From: Oceanospirillum beijerinckii DSM 7166
Lineage (GTDB): Bacteria > Pseudomonadota > Gammaproteobacteria > Pseudomonadales > Halomonadaceae
Assembly (NCBI RefSeq): GCF_000422425.1
Contig: NZ_AULT01000051.1
Location: forward strand, 1-45,749
DNA: 45,749 bases
Direction of reading: 5' to 3'
Shown: positions 8,388-16,328 of the stretch, piece by piece
Numbering within the stretch: the first letter of the stretch is position 1
How the letters are laid out: each line of letters starts with the position of its first letter
The notes under the pieces: model-generated
What the model saw: only the letters and a program-made list of their open reading frames with translations
Told to the model about the DNA's origin: nothing
Databases searched by the model: none
Position numbers and translations under genes: made by a program

Positions 8388-8987
8388 TTAGGCAAACGCT
8401 GCAGCGAAGTTTTGTAGTTCAGGCAGATGTTTTGGATTCCTCTGCTGAACAATATCTTCGTTGATTTTTAAAATAACTGATTTAAAGACCTCGGTATTAT
8501 TTTTCAGGCCTTGGGAATCTATAAGAATCTTTATTTCACTGAGGCTATTGTCGTTAAGCTTGAAAGAGAAACGCTTAGATGCCTTAGCTTTGGCCAGATC
8601 AGAATGTAAAAGATCATTCAGATCTTTCGAAGGGTAGCGCCCACTACTTAAGGCATGCAGATAGTACAGCACCAGTGGCTTATTGAAGCTATCTGTCAAC
8701 GTAGGATCTATTTTCTGACCTGCCAGAGTCAGAATATCCAAAAAATGTGCCGGTAAGCGGATATCTACTGGCGTTTTAATCTTGTTGTATTCAGCTTTCA
8801 CTTTTGCGGTAGATTGCTTAGGTATGCTGGCAATCTCATTACAACTGTCACAGACGGCAGCCAGCACATTTTTGACTGTGCCAGATTGGTCACTAAAGTC
8901 TATGTCCCTTAGTAAATAGGTGGCTTGTGTTAGTCCACAATTGGCGCAAACAACTTGTCTTTTATCGCCTTCTTTAACAATTTTCAT
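8388..8987 (-). CDS. MqsA-like antitoxin with zinc-ribbon and ribbon-helix-helix-like parts
   Basis: A 199-residue protein from ATG 8987, one base after the stop of the toxin frame (TAACATG). Residues 14-49 hold two CxxC pairs (C14/C17 and C46/C49) spaced as in the zinc-binding N-terminus of MqsA-type antitoxins, which grips the toxin. MqsA ends in an Xre-type helix-turn-helix; here residues 138-180 (KRFSFKLNDNSLSEIK, then LKNNTEVFKSVI) look instead like a ribbon-helix-helix DNA-binding unit. The middle is unassigned. Toxin-first gene order matches mqsRA. A palindrome (9320-9345) ahead of the pair may be its operator. Family assignment is by eye; the frame continues past 8987 to 9098 but overlaps the toxin. 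Confidence 0.65.
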   Translation of the reverse strand: MKIVKEGDKRQVVCANCGLTQATYLLRDIDFSDQSGTVKNVLAAVCDSCNEIASIPKQSTAKVKAEYNKIKTPVDIRLPAHFLDILTLAGQKIDPTLTDSFNKPLVLYYLHALSSGRYPSKDLNDLLHSDLAKAKASKRFSFKLNDNSLSEIKILIDSQGLKNNTEVFKSVILKINEDIVQQRNPKHLPELQNFAAAFA

Positions 8988-8988
8988 G

Positions 8989-9294
8989 TTAGACACCGCT
9001 TTCATGCACGCTGACAAACACAGCATCTGGCTTGACAAAATAAAACTTGATGTACCAGCGTTTGCCATCCTTAAACGGCGTAAAAACATGCACATCAACT
9101 TCAGGGGCTTTATGGTGGGAACTTACTGTATATTCATTACCGCGAGTTCTTTTGACCAGCTCGACGACATAATCATCGGTGATCTGACCACACTGAAACA
9201 GGTTTTTGACATCAATATTGCCCCTGGTCTCATGGTCTTATGAGCCAGTTTCTATGCACTCCACGAGTTGCTTTTTAACGTCAGTAAATCCCAT
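8989..9294 (-). pseudogene. MqsR/RelE-like toxin gene interrupted by an in-frame stop
   Basis: Reading the minus strand from ATG 9294 gives MGFTDVKKQLVECIETGS, then TAA at 9240-9238, then 82 more sense codons in the same frame to the TAA at 8991-8989. The second part has DVHVFTPFKDGKRWYIKFYF and VSVHES, which resembles the last strands of MqsR (RelE-like mRNA endonuclease) toxins. GGAAGGA lies about nine bases before the ATG, so the start signals are intact. A single base change (TAT or TAC to TAA, inferred Tyr19) would explain the break. The stop removes most of the toxin, leaving only the antitoxin intact. Confidence 0.65.
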
Positions 9295-9319
9295 ATCAAA
9301 AGTCCTTCCCTGATCTTTG

Positions 9320-9345
9320 AAAAGTACTCAAATGTGAGTACTTTT
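9320..9345. promoter_or_regulatory. Palindrome ahead of the toxin-antitoxin pair
   Basis: AAAAGTACTCA (9320-9330) and TGAGTACTTTT (9335-9345) are perfect 11-base arms around AATG, ending 26 bases upstream of the toxin ATG. The place and symmetry suggest the operator bound by the antitoxin, which usually represses its own operon. Confidence 0.6.
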
Positions 9346-9395
9346 TAGCAGCGTACGCAGATATACGTACATATTCAATATTGTCTGGGCAAAAG

Positions 9396-10151
9396 TTACT
9401 GCTTTAAACGCTCAATCAGATCGGATTTCCGGCTTATGCCCAGCTTCTGATAAGCCCGTTTACGATAGGTAATAACGCTGGATTCTGCGATACCCAGCTT
9501 ACGAGCCAGGGTTTTGGCGGTATGGCCAGAGGCGATCAGTTCGCAAATCTGGGCCTCTCGCTCGGATAGACCGGCCGCTAATAGATGGCCCTGTACGCCA
9601 CGGCCCTGATTCTCTTCCCGAAAGTGGCGCAGTAGCAGCGAGCTGACCAAGGCACTGCACTGCTCCAGGTTTTCAATCTCTTGCTCTGTGAAGTCCTGTC
9701 TGGATTGATAGAAGTTGATATAGAACAGTCGATTCTGTTCTTCATCATGAGCCGCGATAGCAAATTTACCCGTTAGATCCGGTACGTTATAGAAACGGCG
9801 GCGATACACTGGGGGTAGATGTTTTTTTAGCATCAACTCACAGGCCGGTTGAGCCGGATTCTTAATCACTTCTTCTGCCAGGCGGGCCAGTAAAGGATCG
9901 TTATGATAGCTACCATCCAGATAGAGTGAGGCGAACTGAAGCCCAAGGTCGGCATTGTAAATATTATGGGCCAGGCGGCAGCGAGGTTCTTTCTCTCCGT
10001 TGGGAAACTCAAACACCATATACTGTTCGATTTTGGCAATATGGCCCATCAATTTAAAAAAGCGCGGATAAAAACGCTCGTAGCCAATTGCGTCAATACA
10101 GGATGCCAGGGGCAGATTAACCAGATTAAACAGGGCGTTGTTATCGCTCAT
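9396..10151 (-). CDS. LuxR-family transcriptional regulator
   Basis: 251 residues. The C-terminus has a LuxR/GerE helix-turn-helix: LSEREAQICELIASGHTAKTLARKLGIAESSVITYRKRAYQKLGISRKSDL (about residues 190-240). The N-terminal 170 residues look like a small sensor domain, without a phospho-acceptor receiver pattern and without clear acyl-homoserine lactone pocket residues. The ligand is unknown. ATG 10151 with GGAAACC upstream. It is a single gene divergent from the GbsR/bd-oxidase genes, and any target is unknown. Confidence 0.88.
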   Translation of the reverse strand: MSDNNALFNLVNLPLASCIDAIGYERFYPRFFKLMGHIAKIEQYMVFEFPNGEKEPRCRLAHNIYNADLGLQFASLYLDGSYHNDPLLARLAEEVIKNPAQPACELMLKKHLPPVYRRRFYNVPDLTGKFAIAAHDEEQNRLFYINFYQSRQDFTEQEIENLEQCSALVSSLLLRHFREENQGRGVQGHLLAAGLSEREAQICELIASGHTAKTLARKLGIAESSVITYRKRAYQKLGISRKSDLIERLKQ

Positions 10152-10473
10152 AACTAGGTTTCCGGGTGATTGTAGTGAGCGTTTCGCAGGCTTCTGAATT
10201 GCTCGGCATATTCACCATACCGGAAAGATAAAGCGAATGTGCGGGATTTTTATCTCTATTTTATGGGGATAGCAACCCAGCGGTCAGCCGAATATGAAAG
10301 CTGGAGTACTCCACCTCGGCATTGATTGGGTTGCGGCGAGTTTAATGAGAGTAAATGGAAGTATATAATGCATTGGCATCCTTTAAGCTAAATGCTTTCA
10401 GGCACCCCAATAACACCTTCAAGTATTTTTCTGCCTCAATCTTGCCTGTTAGCAATTAAAAACCCAAAAAAGC

Positions 10474-10521
10474 TTGACCCAAATCATTTTTGGCATAAAC
10501 TTTCAGAAAATACTGAAAGTT
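10474..10521 (+). promoter_or_regulatory. Sigma-70-like promoter overlapped by a palindrome, ahead of the GbsR-like gene
   Basis: TTGACC (10474-10479), a 16-base spacer and TAAACT (10496-10501) form a plausible promoter. AACTTTCAG (10498-10506) and CTGAAAGTT (10513-10521) are perfect nine-base arms with spacer AAAATA. The palindrome covers the -10 box and the start region, just before the gene start at 10535, as expected for self-repression by the encoded regulator. Confidence 0.65.
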
Positions 10522-10534
10522 CAGAACATAAAAT

Positions 10535-11080
10535 ATGAAGATGACCGATAAGCTTGAGTCCTTTGTGATGCACTGCGGTGAGATGGGCAGCCGCTGGGGG
10601 TTTAATCGCACCGTTGGACAGATGTATGGCCTGCTGATTATCAGTGAAGAGCCATTGAGTGCGATTCAGATCTCGGAAGCACTGAATATCTCCCGAGGTA
10701 ATGTCAGTATGGGGATTAAGGAACTGCAATCCTGGCGCTTAGTGCAGGTTCATCACAAACCGAAAGACCGCAAAGAGTATTACTCTCCCGCTGGTTCGAT
10801 CTGGGATATGGCAATTCGTGTCTTTGAAGAGCGCCGTAAGCGCGAGGTTGATCCGACGCTGTCGCTGTTGAGGGATAATCTGCTGGACGAACCTGCCAAT
10901 TCGCAGGAACTCTATGCTCAGGAGCGAATGCGGGAGATTCATGATCTTCTGGAAACGATAACCGAGTGGGCCAGCGAGCTACAGGGCCTGAGCCCCGACA
11001 AGTTGAATACCCTGATGAAACTGGGTGCGGGGGTCAGTAAGGTTATCGATATGAAAGACAGGCTTCTTAAAAACGATTGA
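10535..11080 (+). CDS. GbsR/MarR-family transcriptional regulator
   Basis: 181 residues with a winged helix-turn-helix: LSAIQISEALNISRGNVSMGIKELQSWRLVQ (about residues 46-76), then KDRKEYYSPAG of the wing. Length and sequence fit the GbsR-type group of MarR-like regulators rather than classic MarR. A second ATG at 10541 is an alternative start; neither has a clear ribosome-binding site. It lies 167 bases upstream of the bd oxidase genes on the same strand, so it may control them as well as itself through the palindrome at 10498-10521. The effector is unknown. Confidence 0.85.
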   Translation: MKMTDKLESFVMHCGEMGSRWGFNRTVGQMYGLLIISEEPLSAIQISEALNISRGNVSMGIKELQSWRLVQVHHKPKDRKEYYSPAGSIWDMAIRVFEERRKREVDPTLSLLRDNLLDEPANSQELYAQERMREIHDLLETITEWASELQGLSPDKLNTLMKLGAGVSKVIDMKDRLLKND

Positions 11081-11247
11081 GCGAATTGGCAGTTGCTCTA
11101 AGCACCTTTTTTGCGCTCCTCACTGGTTCTTTCCAGGCATTAAATGTGTTTTGAGCGACTGCCAAACTCAGTCTTCTCCCCTTGAGCGCATCATAACTTC
11201 GCTTCACTTCTACCCGATGCGCACTAAATAAGGTTATGAGGTACGTT

Positions 11248-12609
11248 ATGCTAGATACCTTAATGTTGTCGCGCATTCAGTTTGCTACGAATGTCAGTTT
11301 CCATATTCTCTTTCCAACCATCACTATCGCATTGAGTTGGTTTCTCTACTTTTTCAAACTGCGCTTTGATCAAACCGGCCATCCGATATGGATGCGCGCC
11401 TATCGTTTCTGGGTGAAAATCTTTGCCCTGACCTTTGCTATTGGTGTGGTGAGCGGTATCACCATGTCGTTCCAGTTTGGCACCAACTGGCCCATGTTTA
11501 TGGAAACGGTCGGTAATATCGCAGGCCCATTGCTGGGTTATGAGGTATTAACCGCCTTTTTCTTAGAGGCGGGTTTCCTGGGCATCATGCTGTTTGGTAT
11601 GCACCGGGTTTCACCTAAAATACATACCTTATCCACTTTGATCGTCGCCGTTGGCACCACGATTTCAGCATTTTGGATTCTGTCACTGAACTCCTGGATG
11701 CAAACCCCGCAGGGGCATGAGATACGGGATGGTGTTGCCTATGCGGTAGATTGGTTTGAGATTATCTTTAACCCCTCTTTTCCCTACCGCCTGAGCCATA
11801 TGCTACTGGCTTCGGGTTTGACTGCATCCTTTTTTATTGCCGGTATCAGCGCCTATCGCCTACTGAAAGGTGACGATAAACAGGCGCCAAAGCTGACGTT
11901 GAAAATCGCGTTAACGGTTGCCGCTATTTTGACACCGCTACAGGTGTTTGTCGGTGATCTGCATGGTTTAAATACTCTGAAACACCAGCCACAAAAAATC
12001 GCCGCAATGGAAGGGGTATGGGAAACCGAAAAAAGCGCGCCTCTGCTACTGTTTGCGGTCCCCGATGAAGAAGCTAAAACCAATCACTTCGAGATCGCTA
12101 TTCCCGGTATGGCCAGCTTTATTCTGACCCATGACTTTAATGGCGAGATCAAAGGCTTCAATGAGTTTGAAGGCAAAACTCCGCCGATGGCACCTGTGTT
12201 TTATAGCTTTCGCGTTATGGTGGGTATTGGCATGTTAATGCTGCTGATCGCCTGGGTCGCGCGTATTCAGCTGGCCCGTCGTGAGTCGCTGCCTAATTGG
12301 ATGTTAAAAGCCTTGGTGGCGATGAGCTTCTCTGGTTGGGTTGCCACGCTTGCGGGTTGGTATGTCACCGAGATCGGTCGTCAGCCTTGGTTGGTGACAG
12401 GGGTTTTAAGCGTTAAAGATGCTGCGACAGATATCGACCCAACCAATGTTGGTCTCTCGTTAAGCGCTTATCTGCTGCTGTATGCCGTATTACTCGTCGC
12501 CTATCTGCATACCCTGTTTACCATGGCCGGTCGTGCGGTTGAGATCGAAGAGATTACGGAACAAGAAAAAGCTCAGCAAGCAAAGAGCACGCTAGCGCTT
12601 AACTCGTGA
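11248..12609 (+). CDS. cioA: Cytochrome bd-type quinol oxidase subunit I (CioA type)
   Basis: The haem-bearing subunit of a bd-family terminal oxidase, which oxidises quinol and reduces oxygen at the inner membrane. Seen: RIQFATNVSFHILFPTITI with the first haem-ligand histidine, GYEVLTAFFLEAGFLGIMLFG with the paired glutamates of the proton path, YRLSHMLLAS with the second histidine, and GWYVTEIGRQPW. The loop after helix 6 is short, as in the cyanide-insensitive CioA group. I chose ATG 11248 (MLDTLMLSRIQF) with GAGG six bases upstream; an ATG at 11236 would add four residues. About 453 residues. Confidence 0.93.
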   Translation: MLDTLMLSRIQFATNVSFHILFPTITIALSWFLYFFKLRFDQTGHPIWMRAYRFWVKIFALTFAIGVVSGITMSFQFGTNWPMFMETVGNIAGPLLGYEVLTAFFLEAGFLGIMLFGMHRVSPKIHTLSTLIVAVGTTISAFWILSLNSWMQTPQGHEIRDGVAYAVDWFEIIFNPSFPYRLSHMLLASGLTASFFIAGISAYRLLKGDDKQAPKLTLKIALTVAAILTPLQVFVGDLHGLNTLKHQPQKIAAMEGVWETEKSAPLLLFAVPDEEAKTNHFEIAIPGMASFILTHDFNGEIKGFNEFEGKTPPMAPVFYSFRVMVGIGMLMLLIAWVARIQLARRESLPNWMLKALVAMSFSGWVATLAGWYVTEIGRQPWLVTGVLSVKDAATDIDPTNVGLSLSAYLLLYAVLLVAYLHTLFTMAGRAVEIEEITEQEKAQQAKSTLALNS

Positions 12610-12652
12610 TGGCCATGTCAACTTTTGTCAAACAAAACGCAGGATACTGATT

Positions 12653-13651
12653 ATGTTTGAAGCCAATACTTTAGCGGTTATTTTTATCGCTTTGATGGGA
12701 CTTGCGGTTCTGATGTATGCCGTGCTGGATGGGTATGATCTGGGCGTCGGTATTTTGTTACCTCTGGAACAGCAAGAGGACAGTGACACCATGATCGCCT
12801 CAATCGGGCCATTTTGGGATGCCAATGAAACCTGGCTGGTCTTAGCCGTTGGTCTGTTATTGATCGCTTTCCCCGCCGCTCATAGTCTGGTGTTTAAGGA
12901 GCTGTACCTGCCGACAGCAGTACTTTTAATCAGCCTGATCTTGAGAGGCGTGGCGTTTGATTTCAGGGCCAAAGCGGTTTTCAGTCATAAGGCAACCTGG
13001 AACAAGGTGTTTAAAGTTGGTTCACTGCTGGCGGCCTTGAGTCAGGGCTATATGCTGGGCATGTATGTGATGGGCTTTCAGAGCACGGCGGCCGCTTATG
13101 GTTTTAGCCTGCTGAGTGCCTTTGGTGTGGCCGCCGCCTATAGCTATATCGGAGCCTGTTGGTTGGTGATGAAAACCGAGGGTGAACTGCAACAGCAAGC
13201 GGTGAACTGGGCGAAAAAATCCGGTTGGGTCTGTTTTATCGGTGTGGTCGCGGTCTCTATCGTCAATCCGGCGATCAATCCCAGTGTATTTGCCAAGTGG
13301 TTTACCTGGCCTAATATGCTGCTGATTGCCCCTCTGCCGGTGATCTGTTTCACCTTGTTTGTGATCAGCGACCGACTGCTGAAGCAGTTGCCTTTACCGG
13401 GCGATAAAAAGTGCTGGCTGCCGTTTGTCAATGCAGTGGCAATCTTTATCCTGTGTTTCTTTGGCTTAGCTCTAAGCTTCTTCCCTTATATCGTGCCGGA
13501 TCAACTGACCATCTGGGAGTCCGCTGCGGCACCGGAATCGCTGAGCTTTATCCTATGGGGCGCGATTCTGGTGGTGCCAGTAATCATCAGTTATACCGTG
13601 TATTCCTACCGGGTATTCTGGGGTAAGGTGCGGGAGCTGAGCTACTATTAA
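12653..13651 (+). CDS. cioB: Cytochrome bd-type quinol oxidase subunit II (CioB type)
   Basis: 332 residues, multi-helix membrane protein. LMYAVLDGYDLGVGILLP and IGPFWDANETWLVLAVG are hallmarks of CydB/CioB, the second subunit that holds subunit I together. It starts 43 bases after the stop of subunit I and surely forms one transcript with it. No small CydX-like gene follows in the next 270 bases. Confidence 0.93.
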   Translation: MFEANTLAVIFIALMGLAVLMYAVLDGYDLGVGILLPLEQQEDSDTMIASIGPFWDANETWLVLAVGLLLIAFPAAHSLVFKELYLPTAVLLISLILRGVAFDFRAKAVFSHKATWNKVFKVGSLLAALSQGYMLGMYVMGFQSTAAAYGFSLLSAFGVAAAYSYIGACWLVMKTEGELQQQAVNWAKKSGWVCFIGVVAVSIVNPAINPSVFAKWFTWPNMLLIAPLPVICFTLFVISDRLLKQLPLPGDKKCWLPFVNAVAIFILCFFGLALSFFPYIVPDQLTIWESAAAPESLSFILWGAILVVPVIISYTVYSYRVFWGKVRELSYY

Positions 13652-13922
13652 TGGGTTGAGCTACCATAATGGGCTGAGTGCCTTAGCATGAATTTCTTCC
13701 GTGGAAATAGCTGATTGAGGCTGAGAGAGCCATTTAATGATGAATCTACAGCCTCGGAAATAGTCTATAAACTTTATTTTTAAGGGGTGTTTTGCCGAGT
13801 TAACACTATCCGGTAAATTTTCTTAAGAATTTTCATCAGAGTCGGGAACTAAACAGAATCCACGCAGACTATTAACTTGTTGTTAAATTTTTCACTGAAA
13901 TGAATCAGCTAGGAGATACGTA

Positions 13923-14426
13923 ATGGGTCTGTTTGATATGTTTAAAGGTGACAGTGGTGATCAGATGACACCTCACCTGGCATTTGCTACTTCACTGCTT
14001 TACATGATCGCGGCAGATGGTGAATTCGACAACGAAGAGATCGGTCAGCTGCTGGCGGTACTGGGTGGTGAGAAGAGCGGTGGTTCTATCGGTGTTGGTG
14101 CTAATAACCGTGCCCTGCTGGATTCTGCTCAGCGTTATATGAGTAAAAACAGCATTGACCAGTTCCTGGCAGAAGCAGCACCTCTGCTGTCTGATGCTCA
14201 GAAGATGTGCATTCTGACTAACCTGGTGGACTCTTCCCTGTCTGATGGGCAGGCTGAGCCAGAAGAGCAAGCGATGTTTGCTAAGTTCCTACAGGCGTTT
14301 GAGATCACTGAAGAGCGCTTCCAGCCATTCTTTGAAGTGCTGGCGCTGAAACATGATCGTTCAGTATTTACAGCGGAGAATCACCCGAAAAATGACCCTA
14401 ACTTCCGCGTAAGCCTGTCTCAGTAA
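13923..14426 (+). CDS. TerB-like (tellurite resistance B-type) protein
   Basis: 167 residues, probably cytoplasmic and all helical. LAFATSLLYMIAADGEFDNEEIGQLLAVLGG and the repeat LVDSSLSDGQAEPEEQAMFAKFLQAFEI are the acidic helix pairs of TerB-like domains, which may bind metal ions. Strong ribosome-binding site AGGAG about eight bases before the ATG. It is a single gene closed by a terminator. There are no other ter genes here, so a role in tellurite resistance should not be assumed. Confidence 0.8.
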   Translation: MGLFDMFKGDSGDQMTPHLAFATSLLYMIAADGEFDNEEIGQLLAVLGGEKSGGSIGVGANNRALLDSAQRYMSKNSIDQFLAEAAPLLSDAQKMCILTNLVDSSLSDGQAEPEEQAMFAKFLQAFEITEERFQPFFEVLALKHDRSVFTAENHPKNDPNFRVSLSQ

Positions 14427-14469
14427 GATCGGGCTGTCGCTGTGAATTGATTTTACTGTGGTTTTAAGG

Positions 14470-14501
14470 GCCTGACCGTAGCATGCTGCGGTCAGGCTTT
14501 T
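14470..14501 (+). terminator. Rho-independent terminator after the TerB-like gene
   Basis: GCCTGACCG (14470-14478) and CGGTCAGGC (14489-14497) form a perfect nine-base stem with a partly self-pairing loop, followed by TTTT. Confidence 0.85.
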
Positions 14502-14789
14502 CCATTATCGGGGGATATAAAATGTAGAGGCTTTACAGTGCAGCGCCCAAAGGGGTTATAGCACTTAGAGCATTCGTTTTCATATTGGTACTCCCCTGAT
14601 ATTTCACTCTAATGTTCATATTATCTACGTTTCACACGATGTCTCCGGACAAATGTATTGTCCTTCAGTTGCTAAATCCTGCCTGTGAAGTACCATCCTA
14701 TTTAGAGGCTAAAATAGAGATTAAAAGTGTGCCATTGGTGTTACTTTTCTTTGCGAATCAAATCACTGTGTGCAGGAGTTTCCTGAGCG
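14502..14789. other. Intergenic region before the DUF2868 gene
   Basis: About 290 bases. It should hold the promoter of the DUF2868/DUF3482 pair. I see no clear site and no convincing gene. Confidence 0.35.
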
Positions 14790-16325
14790 ATGAGTCAGGC
14801 TGCGAATTCGGATGTGCGGGACTTTTTTATTAAACCTTCGGTCAGTCAAGGCCTGTTTCGGTGGTTTGATTTTCGTCAGTTTGTGGAAAGAGGCAGTACG
14901 CTGAACTTGTCCGATGGACAGGCGCCACCTCAATCTTTAGTTCAGTGGCTGGCATTATGGCAGCGGCAAACCAGGGATGCCCGTAATATGGGGTATGGCA
15001 ATCAACAGGGGTTTCAAAATCAGGTTGGAGTGCCTTGGTGGTTTGGTTTGGTATGCCTGGTATTGGGCGTATTAACCATGCTGGGGGTATTGATGGCCCA
15101 CGCGGGCAGTGCCATTAATATTTGGGCACCGCTGTTTCTGTTTGCTTTCCTGCCTTTTATCTTTTCTCTGTTGTCTGGTTTTTTGCCTCTGTTTATCTCT
15201 TCTGAGCGGCGCTCAAAACCGATGGCGTATAATCTGTTAGCCAAACACCTGAATCTCCCCGAATTTGAACGCCATCGTATGCTGTTACAGCCCTGGCTAT
15301 CTGGTCAGCTACAAAAAGGTGCCAGCTTTGCTTTATTGGGCGGATTAGCCTGCTTTTTTGTTTTTGCCACTTTTCAGCAGGTCAGTTTTTACTGGTCATC
15401 CACCTTTATTACCGATAGCACCACTATGACGCAGGTATTTCATTGGATCGCCTTGCCGTGGCAATGGTGGTTGGACGCTCCGGGTCAGGTATTGGTTGCT
15501 GCCAGTCAGCACCGATTAACCGCAGAAGCTATTGTTCAGGGACACTCATCGGCGCTGTGGCAGTTTATTGTGATGGCGGTACTGTGCTACGGCTTGCTGC
15601 CAAGGCTGATGTTGATTGCAATATTCCGTGGACAGTTAAAGCGACGCTTAAGTCAGGCGATTGAGGTATCCAGCCTATTTGAGCAGTTTTTAAATCGCCA
15701 TCAGCAGACCTTTTCTATAGATCCTTTAATGCCAGATGCACCTGAACAGCCGCAGGGAGCGCCGGATAAAACGACCAATAAAGCAGATAATCTGGAAAAG
15801 AGTGAGCCGGTTGAACGTGTTTACCAAGACCAAAATGTCGTGTCGGAAAAAAGCCCCCCTCTTTCTGCTGCTGATTTAGATGCCGACATAGTGTTGGGCT
15901 GGCGTTTGGCTCAGCCTGATAGCCGGGTAAGTAAAAATTTGGGTGCAGGTTCCTGGTTGGATGATGAGGCTTATCTGGAGAGCCTGAGTGATTCTGCGGT
16001 CCATGTCAGTTCTCAGATAACTTTTCACACCGGCTCTCAATCTTCTTCTTTATCAGACCCGCAAAGCATTGCTTTGTTGGTTGAGGCCTGGCAAACACCG
16101 ACCGGTGAACTGGCTGATGTTGTTGATATCGTCAGTGAACAGAAGATTCAAATTGAACTGTGGTTGACTGGTTTAGATGCCCAGCCCGAACGCTCTGATA
16201 TGATGCTAAAAACCTGGCAGTTTTTTGCTAAACAACATCAAATTAAGTTGCGTATTCGAGGCTGTTCGGCTGAAGGCTCCAGCACTCAAGGCGATACACA
16301 CCAACACTCAGAGACAGGGAAGTAA
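14790..16325 (+). CDS. DUF2868-family membrane protein
   Basis: 511 residues. The N-terminal half has hydrophobic segments at about residues 85-105 and 110-130, 175-195 and 250-275, so it is an inner-membrane protein. The C-terminal part (from about residue 300) is polar and probably cytoplasmic, with an Asp-rich stretch; the region around ADIVLGWRLAQPDS and EIQKIQIELWLTGL-like residues is typical of this family. Function unknown. It sits three bases upstream of the DUF3482 GTPase gene, a pairing seen in other gammaproteobacteria (from memory), so the two probably work together. Confidence 0.8.
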   Translation: MSQAANSDVRDFFIKPSVSQGLFRWFDFRQFVERGSTLNLSDGQAPPQSLVQWLALWQRQTRDARNMGYGNQQGFQNQVGVPWWFGLVCLVLGVLTMLGVLMAHAGSAINIWAPLFLFAFLPFIFSLLSGFLPLFISSERRSKPMAYNLLAKHLNLPEFERHRMLLQPWLSGQLQKGASFALLGGLACFFVFATFQQVSFYWSSTFITDSTTMTQVFHWIALPWQWWLDAPGQVLVAASQHRLTAEAIVQGHSSALWQFIVMAVLCYGLLPRLMLIAIFRGQLKRRLSQAIEVSSLFEQFLNRHQQTFSIDPLMPDAPEQPQGAPDKTTNKADNLEKSEPVERVYQDQNVVSEKSPPLSAADLDADIVLGWRLAQPDSRVSKNLGAGSWLDDEAYLESLSDSAVHVSSQITFHTGSQSSSLSDPQSIALLVEAWQTPTGELADVVDIVSEQKIQIELWLTGLDAQPERSDMMLKTWQFFAKQHQIKLRIRGCSAEGSSTQGDTHQHSETGK

Positions 16326-16328
16326 GAG

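Noticed and set aside
8193-8417. A 74-codon frame on the plus strand upstream of hpaD
   Set aside because: Its start lies inside a palindrome, there is no ribosome-binding site and its end overlaps the antitoxin gene.
10303-10312. Palindrome GGAGTACTCC between the LuxR and GbsR genes
   Set aside because: Ten bases only, expected by chance in a window of this size, and not placed at a promoter.
14612-14833. A 73-codon frame before the DUF2868 gene
   Set aside because: It overlaps the DUF2868 start, has no clear ribosome-binding site and no recognisable family.
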